From contig JANZZA010000042.1 of the NCBI GenBank assembly GCA_026419655.1, forward strand, positions 1 through 41,756: DNA of 41,756 bases. Reading direction: 5' to 3'. Both the position numbers and the translations under genes were made by a program. This document shows positions 1 through 8,083 of this stretch, in pieces; position 1 is the first letter of the stretch, and each line of letters opens with the position of its first letter. The notes beneath the pieces were generated by a model that searched no databases, was not told the origin of the DNA, and was given only the letters and a program-made list of their open reading frames with translations. The DNA is from Armatimonadota bacterium (lineage in GTDB: Bacteria > Armatimonadota > Zipacnadia > Zipacnadales > FEN-943).

Positions 1-1
1 G

Positions 2-256
2 GCGAACTCGGGGAGCCTGAGAGTGCGGATGGCCCTTGAGGACGCAGAGCACCACTTGCGGCGGCTTGACGTAATGGCCAACCGCCTTGCTTTTGCCTTA
101 GTTGTGGCTGCCTTCGTTATGTCTTCCGCCATTATCGTTTCGAGCGAGCGAGCGATGGCCAGTATCACGCCCCTTGGCGGAGCCCTGTATGCGGGAGTGG
201 CAGCTATTTTCGGGTTGTGGCTGCTTTACTCAATCATCCGTTCTGGCCGCTTATGA
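2..256 (+). CDS. UbiB/AarF (ABC1) family protein, C-terminal fragment
   Basis: Partial gene: the frame is open from base 2, so the true start lies left of the window. A GTG at 23 is internal. The visible 84 residues match the end of ABC1/UbiB atypical kinases: a short amphipathic stretch ending in LRRLDVMANRLA, one hydrophobic segment (ALVVAAFVMSSAIIV), a short loop, and a second hydrophobic segment with the terminal signature LYSIIRSGRL. In this family the two C-terminal helices anchor a kinase-like domain that supports isoprenoid-quinone or other lipid metabolism. The kinase domain is outside the window and cannot be checked. The stop codon overlaps the ATG of maf (ATGA), which makes this gene part of the downstream operon. 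Confidence 0.75.
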   Translation, partial: ANSGSLRVRMALEDAEHHLRRLDVMANRLAFALVVAAFVMSSAIIVSSERAMASITPLGGALYAGVAAIFGLWLLYSIIRSGRL

Positions 257-903
257 CCTCCCAAAGCTCTCTCAAAGAGCCTGCTGGACGTCGTCACCGT
301 CCTCTGGTACTCGCCTCAGCTTCTCCCCGGCGTGCCTGGTTGCTGCAGCAAGCGGGGGTTAGGGTTGAAATAGTGCCTCCACCTCCGGAAGCAGAGGAGC
401 AGGTAGTGCCAGGCGGTTCCCCCCCGGAGGTGGCGTTGGCAGCGGCCCGGGCCAAGGGGCTGGCCGCCGCGCGGCTGCGGCCCGATGCCCTGGTCCTGGC
501 CGCGGACACAGTTGTCGCTCTGGGGGAGCAGGTTCTGGGGAAGCCAGCCGACGAGGCTGAGGCTCGGGCGATGCTGCGGCACTTGGCGGGCCGTGAGCAT
601 TGGGTGTACACTGCGGTAGTGTGGGCGGCCAGCGTTCACGCGGAGCCCCGGGTGCTGGTGCAGGATGTAACTTCTTCTCAGGTAGTATTCCGTCAGCTTA
701 CGGACGAGGAGATCGAGGCCTACGTGGCCACGGGGGAGCCGGCCGATAAGGCTGGTGCCTACGGAATCCAGGGACCGGCGGCGAGTTTCGTAGCCCAGTT
801 AAGGGGGCCGTGGGACAATGTTGTAGGCCTGCCGGTGGCTAGAGCACTGGGGCTGTTAGAGCAGGCCCGGCAAGAACTCGCACGGCTTGAGGAGGACGGG
901 TGA
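253..903 (+). CDS. maf: Maf-family nucleoside triphosphate pyrophosphatase
   Basis: Maf proteins hydrolyse non-canonical or pyrimidine NTPs to NMP and pyrophosphate, a house-cleaning role that also affects septation. The 216-residue product is close to family length. It shows the N-terminal LASASPRR motif (about residues 20-27), the catalytic Asp in LAADTVV (about residue 85), GKPADEAEA, and the C-terminal YGIQGPAASFV and NVVGLP motifs of YhdE-type enzymes. The ATG at 253 is chosen because it overlaps the previous stop by 4 nt and gives the normal distance to SASPRR; an upstream in-frame ATG at 217 would sit inside the preceding gene. maf directly before mreBCD is a classical bacterial order. 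The mreB start overlaps its stop. Confidence 0.93.
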   Translation: MTSQSSLKEPAGRRHRPLVLASASPRRAWLLQQAGVRVEIVPPPPEAEEQVVPGGSPPEVALAAARAKGLAAARLRPDALVLAADTVVALGEQVLGKPADEAEARAMLRHLAGREHWVYTAVVWAASVHAEPRVLVQDVTSSQVVFRQLTDEEIEAYVATGEPADKAGAYGIQGPAASFVAQLRGPWDNVVGLPVARALGLLEQARQELARLEEDG

Positions 904-1955
904 GGATGGCGAGGCGCTGGTGGGCACAAAGCACTGCGCGATTTCGACACCTTTTTGCGCGTTTCATGCCCGGCATTGGGATTGACCTGGGCACTGCGAA
1001 TACCTTGGTATACGTCAAGGGACGCGGGATCATTCTGCGTGAGCCCTCCGTGGTGGCTTTGGACGCCAGCAGCGGCCGGGTATTGGCGGTGGGACTGGAG
1101 GCCAAGCGAACGGTCGGGCGCACGCCGGCGACGATAAGAGCCGTGCGCCCCTTGCGCGACGGCGTCATCGCCGACTTTGACGTTACGGAGCAGATGCTGG
1201 CGCATTTTATCCGCCAAGCCATCAAGAGGGGCATCAGCGTGCCGCCGAGGGTTGTAGTGGGTGTGCCCAGCGGCATAACAGAGGTTGAACGCAGGGCGGT
1301 AGTGGAAGCGGCAAGGCGGGCCGGTGCTTGGGAAACCGTGCTCATTGACGAGCCCATGGCAGCGGCCATTGGCGCTGGTATGCCGGTGGCCGAGCCGGTC
1401 GGTAACATGGTTGTTGACATCGGGGGCGGCACCACAGAAATGGCGGTGATTTCCCTAGGGGGCATCTGTACGCAACGCTCCATGCGCATCGCGGGCGAGG
1501 AGATTGACGAAGCCATCATGGCCTATGTGCGCCGCGAATACAATCTATGCATAGGCGAGGCTACCAGCGAGCAAATTAAGCTTGAGATAGGTTCCGCCTT
1601 TCCGCAGGCCGAGGAAAAGACTATGGAAATCCGCGGCAAGGACCTGCTCACGGGGCTGCCGAAGAGCGTGACTATAAGGTCTGAGGAAGTGCGCGAAGCG
1701 ATAGGGGAGCCAGTGGCAGCTATTGTTGACCTGGTCAAAGAGACCCTGGATGCTACCCCGCCTGAGTTGGCCGCAGACGTGATGAACCGCGGCATCGTCC
1801 TGGCGGGAGGAGGGGCACTCCTGCGCGGTCTGGACCAGTTAATCAGCGCGGAAACTGACATACCTGTGTACGTCGCCGAAGACCCCCTCACCTGCGTGGT
1901 GCTTGGCACCGCCCGGTATCTGGAAGAACTGGACGGGCTTGCTGTGGCCCGATAG
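900..1955 (+). CDS. mreB: Rod-shape determining actin homologue MreB
   Basis: MreB polymerises on the inner face of the cytoplasmic membrane and positions the elongasome that builds lateral peptidoglycan. The 351-residue sequence carries the actin-fold motifs: phosphate-1 GIDLGTANTLVY, phosphate-2 VVDIGGGTTEMAVISLGG, and the adenosine-binding GIVLAGGGALLRGLD. The Arg/Trp-rich N-terminus before GIDLG (about 25 residues) is longer than usual and probably forms the amphipathic membrane-binding helix. The GTG at 900 (4-nt GTGA overlap with maf) is used. An ATG at 906 is about equally good, because the GGAGGA at 891-896 lies 9 nt before it. mreC follows after 9 nt. Confidence 0.96.
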   Translation: MRMARRWWAQSTARFRHLFARFMPGIGIDLGTANTLVYVKGRGIILREPSVVALDASSGRVLAVGLEAKRTVGRTPATIRAVRPLRDGVIADFDVTEQMLAHFIRQAIKRGISVPPRVVVGVPSGITEVERRAVVEAARRAGAWETVLIDEPMAAAIGAGMPVAEPVGNMVVDIGGGTTEMAVISLGGICTQRSMRIAGEEIDEAIMAYVRREYNLCIGEATSEQIKLEIGSAFPQAEEKTMEIRGKDLLTGLPKSVTIRSEEVREAIGEPVAAIVDLVKETLDATPPELAADVMNRGIVLAGGGALLRGLDQLISAETDIPVYVAEDPLTCVVLGTARYLEELDGLAVAR

Positions 1956-1964
1956 GCAAGAGCC

Positions 1965-2807
1965 ATGCGTTCTGGCGACAGTTTGCTCCGGCCGGCCGCG
2001 GTATTAGTGCTCTTGGCGCTGGTGCTGACAGTCGCACAGCACAGCGCTTGGAAACGAGGACACCGGAGCCTACCCGAGCGGGTAGTCCAGCGGATATTGA
2101 GCCCCGGAGTAGTGCTTTTCAGCCGTGCGGGCACGGCCGTGGGAGACCTGGGGTTCTCGCTGGTTTCGACAGCTCGGCTTCGACGCGAAAACCGAGCGCT
2201 GCGCGAGGAGTGTTCACAGCTTGCCGCAGACCGGGTCAGGCTGGCGGAGATAGCAGCAGAAAATGCGCGGCTGCGGCGAGAGGTGGGTTGCCCGCTGCCG
2301 CCAAAACTCATTCGGCTCGGAGTTGTCCAAGTCATCGCCCGGACACCTGGCCCCTTGCGGCGTCGCGTAACCGTGCGGGCTGCGTCAGACGTCTTCCTCG
2401 CCAAGGACGATGTGCTGCTTGAGGGCGGCTGTTTGGCCGGCCGGGTCATTAACGCCAACGGCCCGCAGGCAGAAGCTGTACTACTCGTGGATTCGGAACA
2501 CGCTGTGGCGGCCGTTGACCAGCGGTCCCGTGATCAGGGCATGTTGTACGCCGAAGCTCCTGCCGCTGGACGAGGTGACCTGCTGCGCATGGACAAGTTA
2601 GTTGGCCGTTGCGACTTGGCCCCAGGCGACATAATCATCACGTCGGGGATAGGGCAGGTGTATCCCAAGGGTTTGCCTATAGGCCGGGTTGTCGCCGTGA
2701 CCCACAGTCCGGGCGCCGGGGGTGCCGTGAGCGCTTTGGTAAAGCCCTTCGTTGACCTTGATCGGGCTGAATTTTTCTCCGTCGTCCGCAGCGTGGGTGC
2801 ACCTTGA
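1965..2807 (+). CDS. mreC: Rod-shape determining protein MreC
   Basis: MreC is the bitopic elongasome scaffold linking MreB to periplasmic penicillin-binding proteins. The 280-residue product has one N-terminal membrane segment (about residues 8-26, PAAVLVLLALVLTVA). A coiled coil follows, rich in L-R-E heptads (about residues 65-105), and then the beta-rich periplasmic domain with the recognisable stretches VTVRAASDVF, DVLLEGGCLAGRV, VLLVDSEHAVAAV and ITSGIGQVYPKGLPIGRV. The ATG at 1965 is the first after mreB. The gene sits in the standard mreB-mreC-mreD order, with mreD beginning 9 nt after its stop. Confidence 0.95.
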   Translation: MRSGDSLLRPAAVLVLLALVLTVAQHSAWKRGHRSLPERVVQRILSPGVVLFSRAGTAVGDLGFSLVSTARLRRENRALREECSQLAADRVRLAEIAAENARLRREVGCPLPPKLIRLGVVQVIARTPGPLRRRVTVRAASDVFLAKDDVLLEGGCLAGRVINANGPQAEAVLLVDSEHAVAAVDQRSRDQGMLYAEAPAAGRGDLLRMDKLVGRCDLAPGDIIITSGIGQVYPKGLPIGRVVAVTHSPGAGGAVSALVKPFVDLDRAEFFSVVRSVGAP

Positions 2808-2816
2808 GGTGATGGG

Positions 2817-3314
2817 TTGGTCTACCTCGGTTCTGCCTTAATAACGGCGGTGGCGGCGGTGGTGGAGGCCGCGTGGGCGCCGTGGCTCTTTTGGAGCGGG
2901 GAGCGTCCAGAGCTAACCGTGGCAGCGACAGTTGTCCTGGGGCTTGTGGCTGGTCCTCGGTGGGGGCTTTCGTGTGGGTTTTTCGCAGCGCTATTTCGCG
3001 GCGCGCTGTTGAGGGAAACCTATGGCAGTCTGTTCGTCGCAATGATGGGGCTGGGGCTCCTTGCAGGTGCCGGTGGGCATCGCGTCATCGCGCGGAGGAT
3101 GATCGCGGCCTGTGCCAGCGCGGGCATTGGCATTTTGATGTTCCGGCTCGTGATGGCTCTATTCCATCCTGCTGGAGAGCTTGGACTGACTTTTTGGGGG
3201 GCGCTGCGAGCGTCACTTTACTCCGCTGTGGCGACCGTGCCTATCTACCTTTTAGCTGCCTGGGGCCAGGAGGTGGCTCTTCGAAGCGCCAGCCCCGGAT
3301 TGCGATGGAGGTAG
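2817..3314 (+). CDS. mreD: Rod-shape determining membrane protein MreD
   Basis: This 165-residue polytopic membrane protein belongs to the elongasome. It is assigned by hydrophobic profile (about five membrane segments) and by its position directly after mreC, because MreD sequences are weakly conserved. The motif GPRWGLSCGFFAALFRGALL resembles the conserved Gly-rich cytoplasmic turn of the family. Translation probably starts at TTG 2817, preceded by GAGGTGA at 2806-2812. The frame is the same as mreC and is separated from it by the mreC stop, so this is a distinct gene and not a read-through. It overlaps the earliest possible start of the next gene (3305). Confidence 0.87.
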   Translation: MVYLGSALITAVAAVVEAAWAPWLFWSGERPELTVAATVVLGLVAGPRWGLSCGFFAALFRGALLRETYGSLFVAMMGLGLLAGAGGHRVIARRMIAACASAGIGILMFRLVMALFHPAGELGLTFWGALRASLYSAVATVPIYLLAAWGQEVALRSASPGLRWR

Positions 3315-3322
3315 TGTTCACT

Positions 3323-3838
3323 ATGGATTGCAGAGAAAAGATAGTTCCTTGGGATGAGGTGGATGTGCTGGTTGCTCGGCTCAGGCGGGAGGGGAAGACA
3401 ATTGTGTTTACCAACGGTGTCTTTGACCTCCTCCACGTCGGCCACATCCGTTACCTTCAGGAAGCGAGGAGCTATGGGGACGTGCTGGTACTGGGGCTGA
3501 ACTCCGACGCTTCTACGCGACGCATCAAAGGTCCCCGCCGGCCCATCGTGCCCGAGGGTGAGAGAGCTGAAATGGTGGCAGCGCTCGAATGCGTGGACTA
3601 CGTTGTAATCTTTCAGGAAGACACGCCCGACGAACTGATCCGCAAGATTGCTCCAGACGTGCACGTCAAGGGCGGTGACTATACTCCTGATGAGCTGCCA
3701 GAAGCACCGCTGGTCCGGTCCCTCGGCGGCCGCGTCGTCGTCACCAGCCTGGTGAATGGGAAATCTACGACGATGACTATTGGTCGAATCTTGGCGACGC
3801 ATGTTGACCTCATTGAGCGGGGGCTCGACCAACAGTGA
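3323..3838 (+). CDS. rfaE2: D-glycero-beta-D-manno-heptose 1-phosphate adenylyltransferase (stand-alone RfaE2/HldE C-terminal domain)
   Basis: The enzyme adenylates heptose 1-phosphate to ADP-heptose, the donor for the LPS inner core. The 171-residue nucleotidyltransferase shows TNGVFDLLHVGHIRYL with the HxGH nucleotide-binding motif, GLNSDASTRRIKGPRRP, and the C-terminal GKSTTMTIGRI motif. In E. coli this domain is fused behind a heptose kinase (HldE); here it stands alone, so kinase, GmhA and GmhB functions must be encoded elsewhere. The ATG at 3323 is chosen because GGAGGT (3307-3312) lies about 10 nt upstream; an ATG at 3305 would add six residues and overlap mreD. The frame stays open far upstream inside mreD, but that part is a shadow. 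It overlaps kdsB by 4 nt. Confidence 0.92.
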   Translation: MDCREKIVPWDEVDVLVARLRREGKTIVFTNGVFDLLHVGHIRYLQEARSYGDVLVLGLNSDASTRRIKGPRRPIVPEGERAEMVAALECVDYVVIFQEDTPDELIRKIAPDVHVKGGDYTPDELPEAPLVRSLGGRVVVTSLVNGKSTTMTIGRILATHVDLIERGLDQQ

Positions 3839-4608
3839 ACATCGTCGGCATCATTCCTGCCCGATATGCGTCCAGCAGACTACCCGGCAAGGTCCTGGCC
3901 GAAATCGCCGGCAAGCCCATGGTGCAGCACGTCTATGAACAAGCCCGCCAGGCACGATGCCTGTCGGAGGTTATAGTGGCTACTGATGATGACCGGGTTT
4001 GTCGGGCGGTGGCGGATTTTGGCGGCCGGGCCGAAATGACATCCCCATATCACCAGAGCGGGACCGACCGGCTTGCTGAAGTCGTTAGCCGCATCGAAGC
4101 TGACCTGATCGTCAACATCCAGGGCGATGAGCCGCTGCTTGACCCGAGCGTAATCGAAGCTGCCGTCGCACCTTTCTTTTCTGAGCCGGGCCTTCGGATG
4201 AGCACTGTTGCCACGCCAATCCGCGAGCTTGCCGAGCATCTTAGCGATTCGGTTGTCAAAGTCGTTTTGGACCGTAAGGGTTTTGCGCTCTATTTCAGCC
4301 GTTGTCCGATACCGTATTTTCGCCTAGATAGCCCTTCGCCATGGCCCCAGGAATCACGGCGCCAGCATCCCGCCTCCCAACTTTGGCCGCTGAAGCACAT
4401 TGGCCTGTATGTCTACACGAGGGACACCTTAATGTGGTTTGCAAGCTTAGAGCCCACACCGCTGGAAAAGACCGAAAAACTCGAGCAGCTCCGCGCGTTG
4501 GAGAATGGCTGTCCCATTCGGGTTGTCACGGTGGACTACTCGCCGATTGGGGTAGACACGCCCGAGGACTTGGAGCGGGTGCGAAAACTGCTAGGAGGAG
4601 AGGGATGA
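3835..4608 (+). CDS. kdsB: 3-deoxy-manno-octulosonate cytidylyltransferase (CMP-Kdo synthetase)
   Basis: KdsB activates Kdo with CTP to give CMP-Kdo, the donor used to attach Kdo to lipid A. The 257-residue sequence is of normal length. It shows the N-terminal IIPARYASSRLPGK nucleotide-binding signature (residues 6-19), VATDDDRV, SGTDRLAE, the metal-binding VNIQGDEPLL, and KHIGLYVYTRDTL near residue 185. A GTG start at 3835 overlaps the preceding stop (GTGA). The last codons carry an AGGAGGAGA stretch (4593-4601) that serves as ribosome binding site for kdsA, so kdsB and kdsA are translationally coupled. Confidence 0.96.
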   Translation: MNIVGIIPARYASSRLPGKVLAEIAGKPMVQHVYEQARQARCLSEVIVATDDDRVCRAVADFGGRAEMTSPYHQSGTDRLAEVVSRIEADLIVNIQGDEPLLDPSVIEAAVAPFFSEPGLRMSTVATPIRELAEHLSDSVVKVVLDRKGFALYFSRCPIPYFRLDSPSPWPQESRRQHPASQLWPLKHIGLYVYTRDTLMWFASLEPTPLEKTEKLEQLRALENGCPIRVVTVDYSPIGVDTPEDLERVRKLLGGEG

Positions 4609-5474
4609 GGCTCCGGCCAGTCCTTGAAGTTGCCGTGCCAGGGCTTTCGGCTCCGATTGGCGGAGAGAAGCTTGTAGTCATTGCCGGTCCATGCACTCTG
4701 GAAGCGCTGGACCTTGGCCTTGAAATCGCCGGCCACATGAAAGCGGTGTGCGGACGCCTCGGGCTGCCGTATATCTTCAAGGCGTCCTTCGACAAGGCGA
4801 ATCGCACTTCGGGCCGGTCGCCGCGAGGCCCCGGACTGGAGACGGGCCTGGCGTGGATGGCGGAAATTCGCGCCCGGCTTCAGGTGCCGGTTCTCGCGGA
4901 CGTGCACGAGACCTGGCAAGTGGAGCCGGCCGCTGCCGTGGTGGATGTCCTGCAGATACCGGCCTTTCTTTGCAGGCAGACAGATTTGCTTGTGGCGGCC
5001 GGGCGCTCGGGAAGAGTCGTGAACATCAAGAAGGGACAGTTTCTTGCGCCCGACGATGTGGCGTACGCAATCCAGAAGGTCGCCGATACGGGCAACCGCG
5101 CTGTGTTTGTGACCGAGCGCGGCACGGTCTTCGGCTACCATGACCTCGTAGTAGATTTGCGGGGACTTGTACTCCTGCGCGATTTCGGCCACCCTGTAAT
5201 TTTTGACGCCACGCATTCAGTTCAGAGGCCTGGCGCTGCTGGGGGAGCTTCTGGAGGCCAGCGTCGGTTTGTTGCTGCCCTCGCACGGGCAGCACTGGCG
5301 GCCGGCTGCGATGGGCTGTTTATAGAAACGCACCCCAATCCGGCTGCGGCCGTAAGCGACGGCCCCAATATGGTCCCCCTGGCTCAGATGCAGGCCTTAT
5401 TAGAGCAGTGCGTGGCGATTCGCGCGGCCGTACTGGAGGCCTGCGACGTTCCTCTGGAGAGCGAGGAATTGTGA
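4605..5474 (+). CDS. kdsA: 3-deoxy-8-phosphooctulonate (Kdo8P) synthase, metal-dependent type
   Basis: KdsA condenses arabinose 5-phosphate with phosphoenolpyruvate to Kdo 8-phosphate. The 289-residue (beta/alpha)8 protein shows IAGPCTLE, FKASFDKANRTS, GLAWMAEI, PVLADVHE, NIKKGQFLAP, TERGTVFGYHDLVVDLRG, FDATHSVQRPG and IETHPNP. The Cys in IAGPC (residue 30) occupies the position that is Asn in the metal-independent E. coli enzyme and Cys in the metal-dependent Aquifex type, so a divalent-metal enzyme is predicted. The ATG at 4605 (4-nt overlap with kdsB, strong upstream AGGAGG) is the start; the frame is open further upstream but only as a shadow of kdsB. Confidence 0.96.
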   Translation: MRLRPVLEVAVPGLSAPIGGEKLVVIAGPCTLEALDLGLEIAGHMKAVCGRLGLPYIFKASFDKANRTSGRSPRGPGLETGLAWMAEIRARLQVPVLADVHETWQVEPAAAVVDVLQIPAFLCRQTDLLVAAGRSGRVVNIKKGQFLAPDDVAYAIQKVADTGNRAVFVTERGTVFGYHDLVVDLRGLVLLRDFGHPVIFDATHSVQRPGAAGGASGGQRRFVAALARAALAAGCDGLFIETHPNPAAAVSDGPNMVPLAQMQALLEQCVAIRAAVLEACDVPLESEEL

Positions 5475-5475
5475 G

Positions 5476-6474
5476 ATGGCGTCTGATGCAGAAAACCTCG
5501 ACCAGGCCATGGCACAAGCACGCGAAACCTTGGACATCGAAGCAAGGGCCATCCGCGGGCTTGCTGAGCGGCTTGGCGAGGACTTCCGCCGTGCTGTGAA
5601 GTTGCTGCTCGACCTGCGCGGTCGAGCCGTTACCTGCGGCGTTGGCAAGTCCGGCGCAGTGGCCCGGAAAATCGCCGGTACTCTTGCCAGCACGGGCACC
5701 CCAGCCTTCTTCATGCATCCCACAGAAGCTCAGCATGGCGACCTGGGCATGGTGACCGGAGACGACGTGGTGCTCCTGTTTTCAAACAGCGGGGAAACGG
5801 AAGAAGTTACGGGGCTGTTGCCGTGGTTGAAACGCGTCGGAGCAGCGATAATCGCGGTGTGCGGACGGGCGCACTCTACTTTGGCCCGCGAGGCAGACGC
5901 GGTACTTGATGCCTCTGTCGAGCGGGAAGCGTGTCCCTTGGGTCTTGCGCCGACGGCCTCGGCTATTGCCCAGATGGCCCTCGGCGACGCCCTCGCCATG
6001 GCTGTGATGGCCGCCCGTGGCTTTACCGTCGAAGATTATGCGAGGACGCATCCTGCAGGCACACTAGGGCGGAAAGTCCTCATGCGCGTGAAGGACCTCA
6101 TGCACGCCGGCCCTGACAATCCAGTCGTTCCCTTCTCTGCCACCGTCTTCGAGGCCCTCCTGGTGATGACCAACAGCCCGATTCGAGGCGCAGTTTCAGT
6201 GGTGGACGAGGAAGGTCAGCTTGCGGGATTCTTCACCGACGGTGACTTTCGTGTACTAATGCAGCGGGAGACCGACTGGGGCGCTGTGATGCGCCGGCCG
6301 ATAGCTGAGGTTATGACCCGCACGCCAACAACCACGACCCCGGAAACACTTGCTCAGGAAGCCGCGCGTATTATGCAGACCAAGCAGTTCGATAACCTCC
6401 CCGTAGTGGATGCCGACGGCCGCGCCGTAGGGATGCTCGACATTCAGGACGTCATCCGAGCGGGTCTGGCGTGA
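5476..6474 (+). CDS. kdsD: Arabinose-5-phosphate isomerase (SIS + CBS pair)
   Basis: The enzyme isomerises ribulose 5-phosphate to arabinose 5-phosphate, the first step towards Kdo. The 332 residues split into an N-terminal SIS sugar-isomerase domain (about 30-180; TCGVGKSGAVARKIAGTLAS, HPTEAQHGDLGMV, SNSGETEEV) and two C-terminal CBS domains (about 205-330). This is the full KdsD/KpsF/GutQ architecture. The conserved TARTHPAGTLGRK-type linker is present as YARTHPAGTLGRKVL. Its position next to kdsA and kdsB supports KdsD rather than GutQ. Its stop overlaps the GTG of the following metallophosphoesterase. Confidence 0.95.
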   Translation: MASDAENLDQAMAQARETLDIEARAIRGLAERLGEDFRRAVKLLLDLRGRAVTCGVGKSGAVARKIAGTLASTGTPAFFMHPTEAQHGDLGMVTGDDVVLLFSNSGETEEVTGLLPWLKRVGAAIIAVCGRAHSTLAREADAVLDASVEREACPLGLAPTASAIAQMALGDALAMAVMAARGFTVEDYARTHPAGTLGRKVLMRVKDLMHAGPDNPVVPFSATVFEALLVMTNSPIRGAVSVVDEEGQLAGFFTDGDFRVLMQRETDWGAVMRRPIAEVMTRTPTTTTPETLAQEAARIMQTKQFDNLPVVDADGRAVGMLDIQDVIRAGLA

Positions 6475-7235
6475 GGCTCATGGCCGAGCTTGTCATACTT
6501 CACACCGGAGACCTTCACGGCAGGCTTTCAGTGCAGGCGGCAGAGCGGTTGCGGCAGATGAAACACGAGAAGGGGGCGCTTCTCCTCGACAGCGGGGATG
6601 CCTTGCCTGTGCCAAACATCGTTGCAGTTCCGTGGCCTACTGCTATTGCGCAGCGCATGGCCATCGCCGGCTACGACGCCGTGGCGCTGGGGAACCGCGA
6701 ATACTTCTTCCGTGCGGGCGGCATCAGGTGGGCCGCCCGAAGTTTTTCCTTCCCGGTAATCGCAACGAATGTTGAATTGCCGAATACAGCGGGCGTGCAG
6801 CGCCTAGCCGTAATCAAGCACGCGGCGGGCGAGGTGGTTGTTCTTGGTCTCGCACGGTGCATGACACGCCCTGACTCCCTACTGCAGCGCCTCAGCAACA
6901 TACGGTGGCGTGACCCGGTTGAGGCCGTCCGAGAGGTCATCAGGTCAGTTTGTAGCGAGGCAAGGTGGCTGGTGGCTCTCAGTCACCTGGGCCTGCGGCA
7001 GGACTTTAGGCTGGCCCAAGAGTGTCCTGAGCTAGACGTGGTGCTTGGTGCACACGACCACGTGCTCACGGTGGTGGCCCCGCAGCCCTTCGGCCCGCCC
7101 GTGATTCACAGCGGCTGCCGCGCACGGACGGTAAGCGTCGTCCGCCTCACCGCGCAACTGGCTCCTCAGTCCCAGGCGTCTCAAGGCTCTAAAGATAGTC
7201 GGACTCAAGTCGCCGTCGAGGTGGTACGGCTGTGA
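6471..7235 (+). CDS. Calcineurin-like metallophosphoesterase of the 5'-nucleotidase (UshA-like) group; candidate Kdo8P phosphatase by position
   Basis: A 254-residue single-domain phosphatase with no signal peptide, hence probably cytoplasmic. The dimetal-site motifs are visible in order: HTGDLHG (residues 11-17), LLDSGDA (38-44), GNRE (74-77), SHLG (near 170) and GAHDH (near 194). The usual GNHE motif reads GNRE, so the catalytic His is replaced by Arg (residue 76). The C-terminal 5'-nucleotidase specificity domain of UshA is absent. It follows kdsD with a GTGA overlap, the place where kdsC often lies; no HAD-type KdsC is seen in the window. Dephosphorylation of Kdo8P is therefore an attractive but unproven role; nucleotide or sugar-phosphate hydrolysis is the general alternative. 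An ATG at 6480 is an alternative start. Confidence 0.85.
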   Translation: MRLMAELVILHTGDLHGRLSVQAAERLRQMKHEKGALLLDSGDALPVPNIVAVPWPTAIAQRMAIAGYDAVALGNREYFFRAGGIRWAARSFSFPVIATNVELPNTAGVQRLAVIKHAAGEVVVLGLARCMTRPDSLLQRLSNIRWRDPVEAVREVIRSVCSEARWLVALSHLGLRQDFRLAQECPELDVVLGAHDHVLTVVAPQPFGPPVIHSGCRARTVSVVRLTAQLAPQSQASQGSKDSRTQVAVEVVRL

Positions 7236-8083
7236 GCGGCCGGGTTCTTTTTGGCGACATTGGGAACACCGTGGTGAAGTTGCGGCTTAGGGATGGCGGT
7301 CATTGGCGGGACCTGCTGTGGGGAGAACCGGGCGAGGCTACTGAGAAGACTAAACACCTTCTGGGCGAGCAGCGGCCGTCGGCCTTAGTTATGGTGGCCA
7401 GTGCGCCAGTACGGGCACTCTTGGATACTTATCCCATTTGCCAGGAGGCTTTAAGAGAGCTACCGATCGAAGAGACCGGCTGCAGGGTGCTGGCATTGGT
7501 TGCGCAACTCGCTGACGTGGCTGGTCGGGCCTGCACACCTTGCCTGGTTGCTGGTCGGGACTTTCCCGTTTCCGTGCCGACGGCATACCACGATCCAGGG
7601 GAATTAGGCGTGGACCGTCTTTGCGCAGCTTTTGCGGCGAGCCACCTATTCGGCGTGCCGGTGGTGACTGCTTCTGCAGGCACGTGTCTCACCGTAGAGG
7701 CGGTAGACGAGCGCGGAGTGCTTGTGGGCGGAGCTATCGCAGCCGGTGTCGGCGCCATGGCAAGAGGCATTATCGGGGCGGTGCCGCATCTGGAGTGTTA
7801 TGTGGACGCTGCTGTGCGTGCTGGTGTCTCTACTGTTGACCTTGGGCGCTCTACCGCAGAAAACCTGGTTCTGGGCCTGTGGCTTGGCGCTGCCGCCACT
7901 CTTGACCGTCTGATAGCGGCTGCCCGTGCTGTGGTAGGCATGAAGGCGCCGGTTGTTCTTACCGGCGGAGATGCTCACAAACTGGCGCCCCTCTGCCAGA
8001 CTAAGGTCGAAATCTTCGAACACCTGGTCCTCGAAGGCCTAAGATTAGCCTACGAGACTCATCTTTCGCAGGGGCCTGACTAA
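7232..8083 (+). CDS. coaX: Type III pantothenate kinase
   Basis: CoaX phosphorylates pantothenate, the first step of coenzyme A synthesis. The 283-residue ASKHA-fold protein has the N-terminal FGDIGNTVVKL motif (Asp 9), the GVDR motif carrying the presumed catalytic Asp (128), GGAIAAGVGAMARGI, the late VVLTGGDA motif, and the C-terminal HLVLEGLRLAYE. In the second phosphate motif the usual D-x-G-T reads S-A-G-T (Ser 148), a variation worth checking though similar changes probably occur in other CoaX. A GTG start overlaps the previous stop by 4 nt, and its own stop overlaps the next ATG by 1 nt (TAATG). Confidence 0.9.
   Translation: MSGRVLFGDIGNTVVKLRLRDGGHWRDLLWGEPGEATEKTKHLLGEQRPSALVMVASAPVRALLDTYPICQEALRELPIEETGCRVLALVAQLADVAGRACTPCLVAGRDFPVSVPTAYHDPGELGVDRLCAAFAASHLFGVPVVTASAGTCLTVEAVDERGVLVGGAIAAGVGAMARGIIGAVPHLECYVDAAVRAGVSTVDLGRSTAENLVLGLWLGAAATLDRLIAAARAVVGMKAPVVLTGGDAHKLAPLCQTKVEIFEHLVLEGLRLAYETHLSQGPD

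Noticed and set aside
1523..2458. Long minus-strand frame (311 codons) across mreB and mreC
   Set aside because: It lies antisense to two certain genes, is Ser/Arg-rich as expected of the reverse frame of GC-rich coding DNA, and has no recognisable motif.
2873..3322. N-terminal extension of the heptose adenylyltransferase frame through mreD (as a kinase domain fusion)
   Set aside because: The extension is in another frame over mreD, is Arg/Cys-rich and shows no sugar-kinase motif; a good ribosome site precedes ATG 3323.
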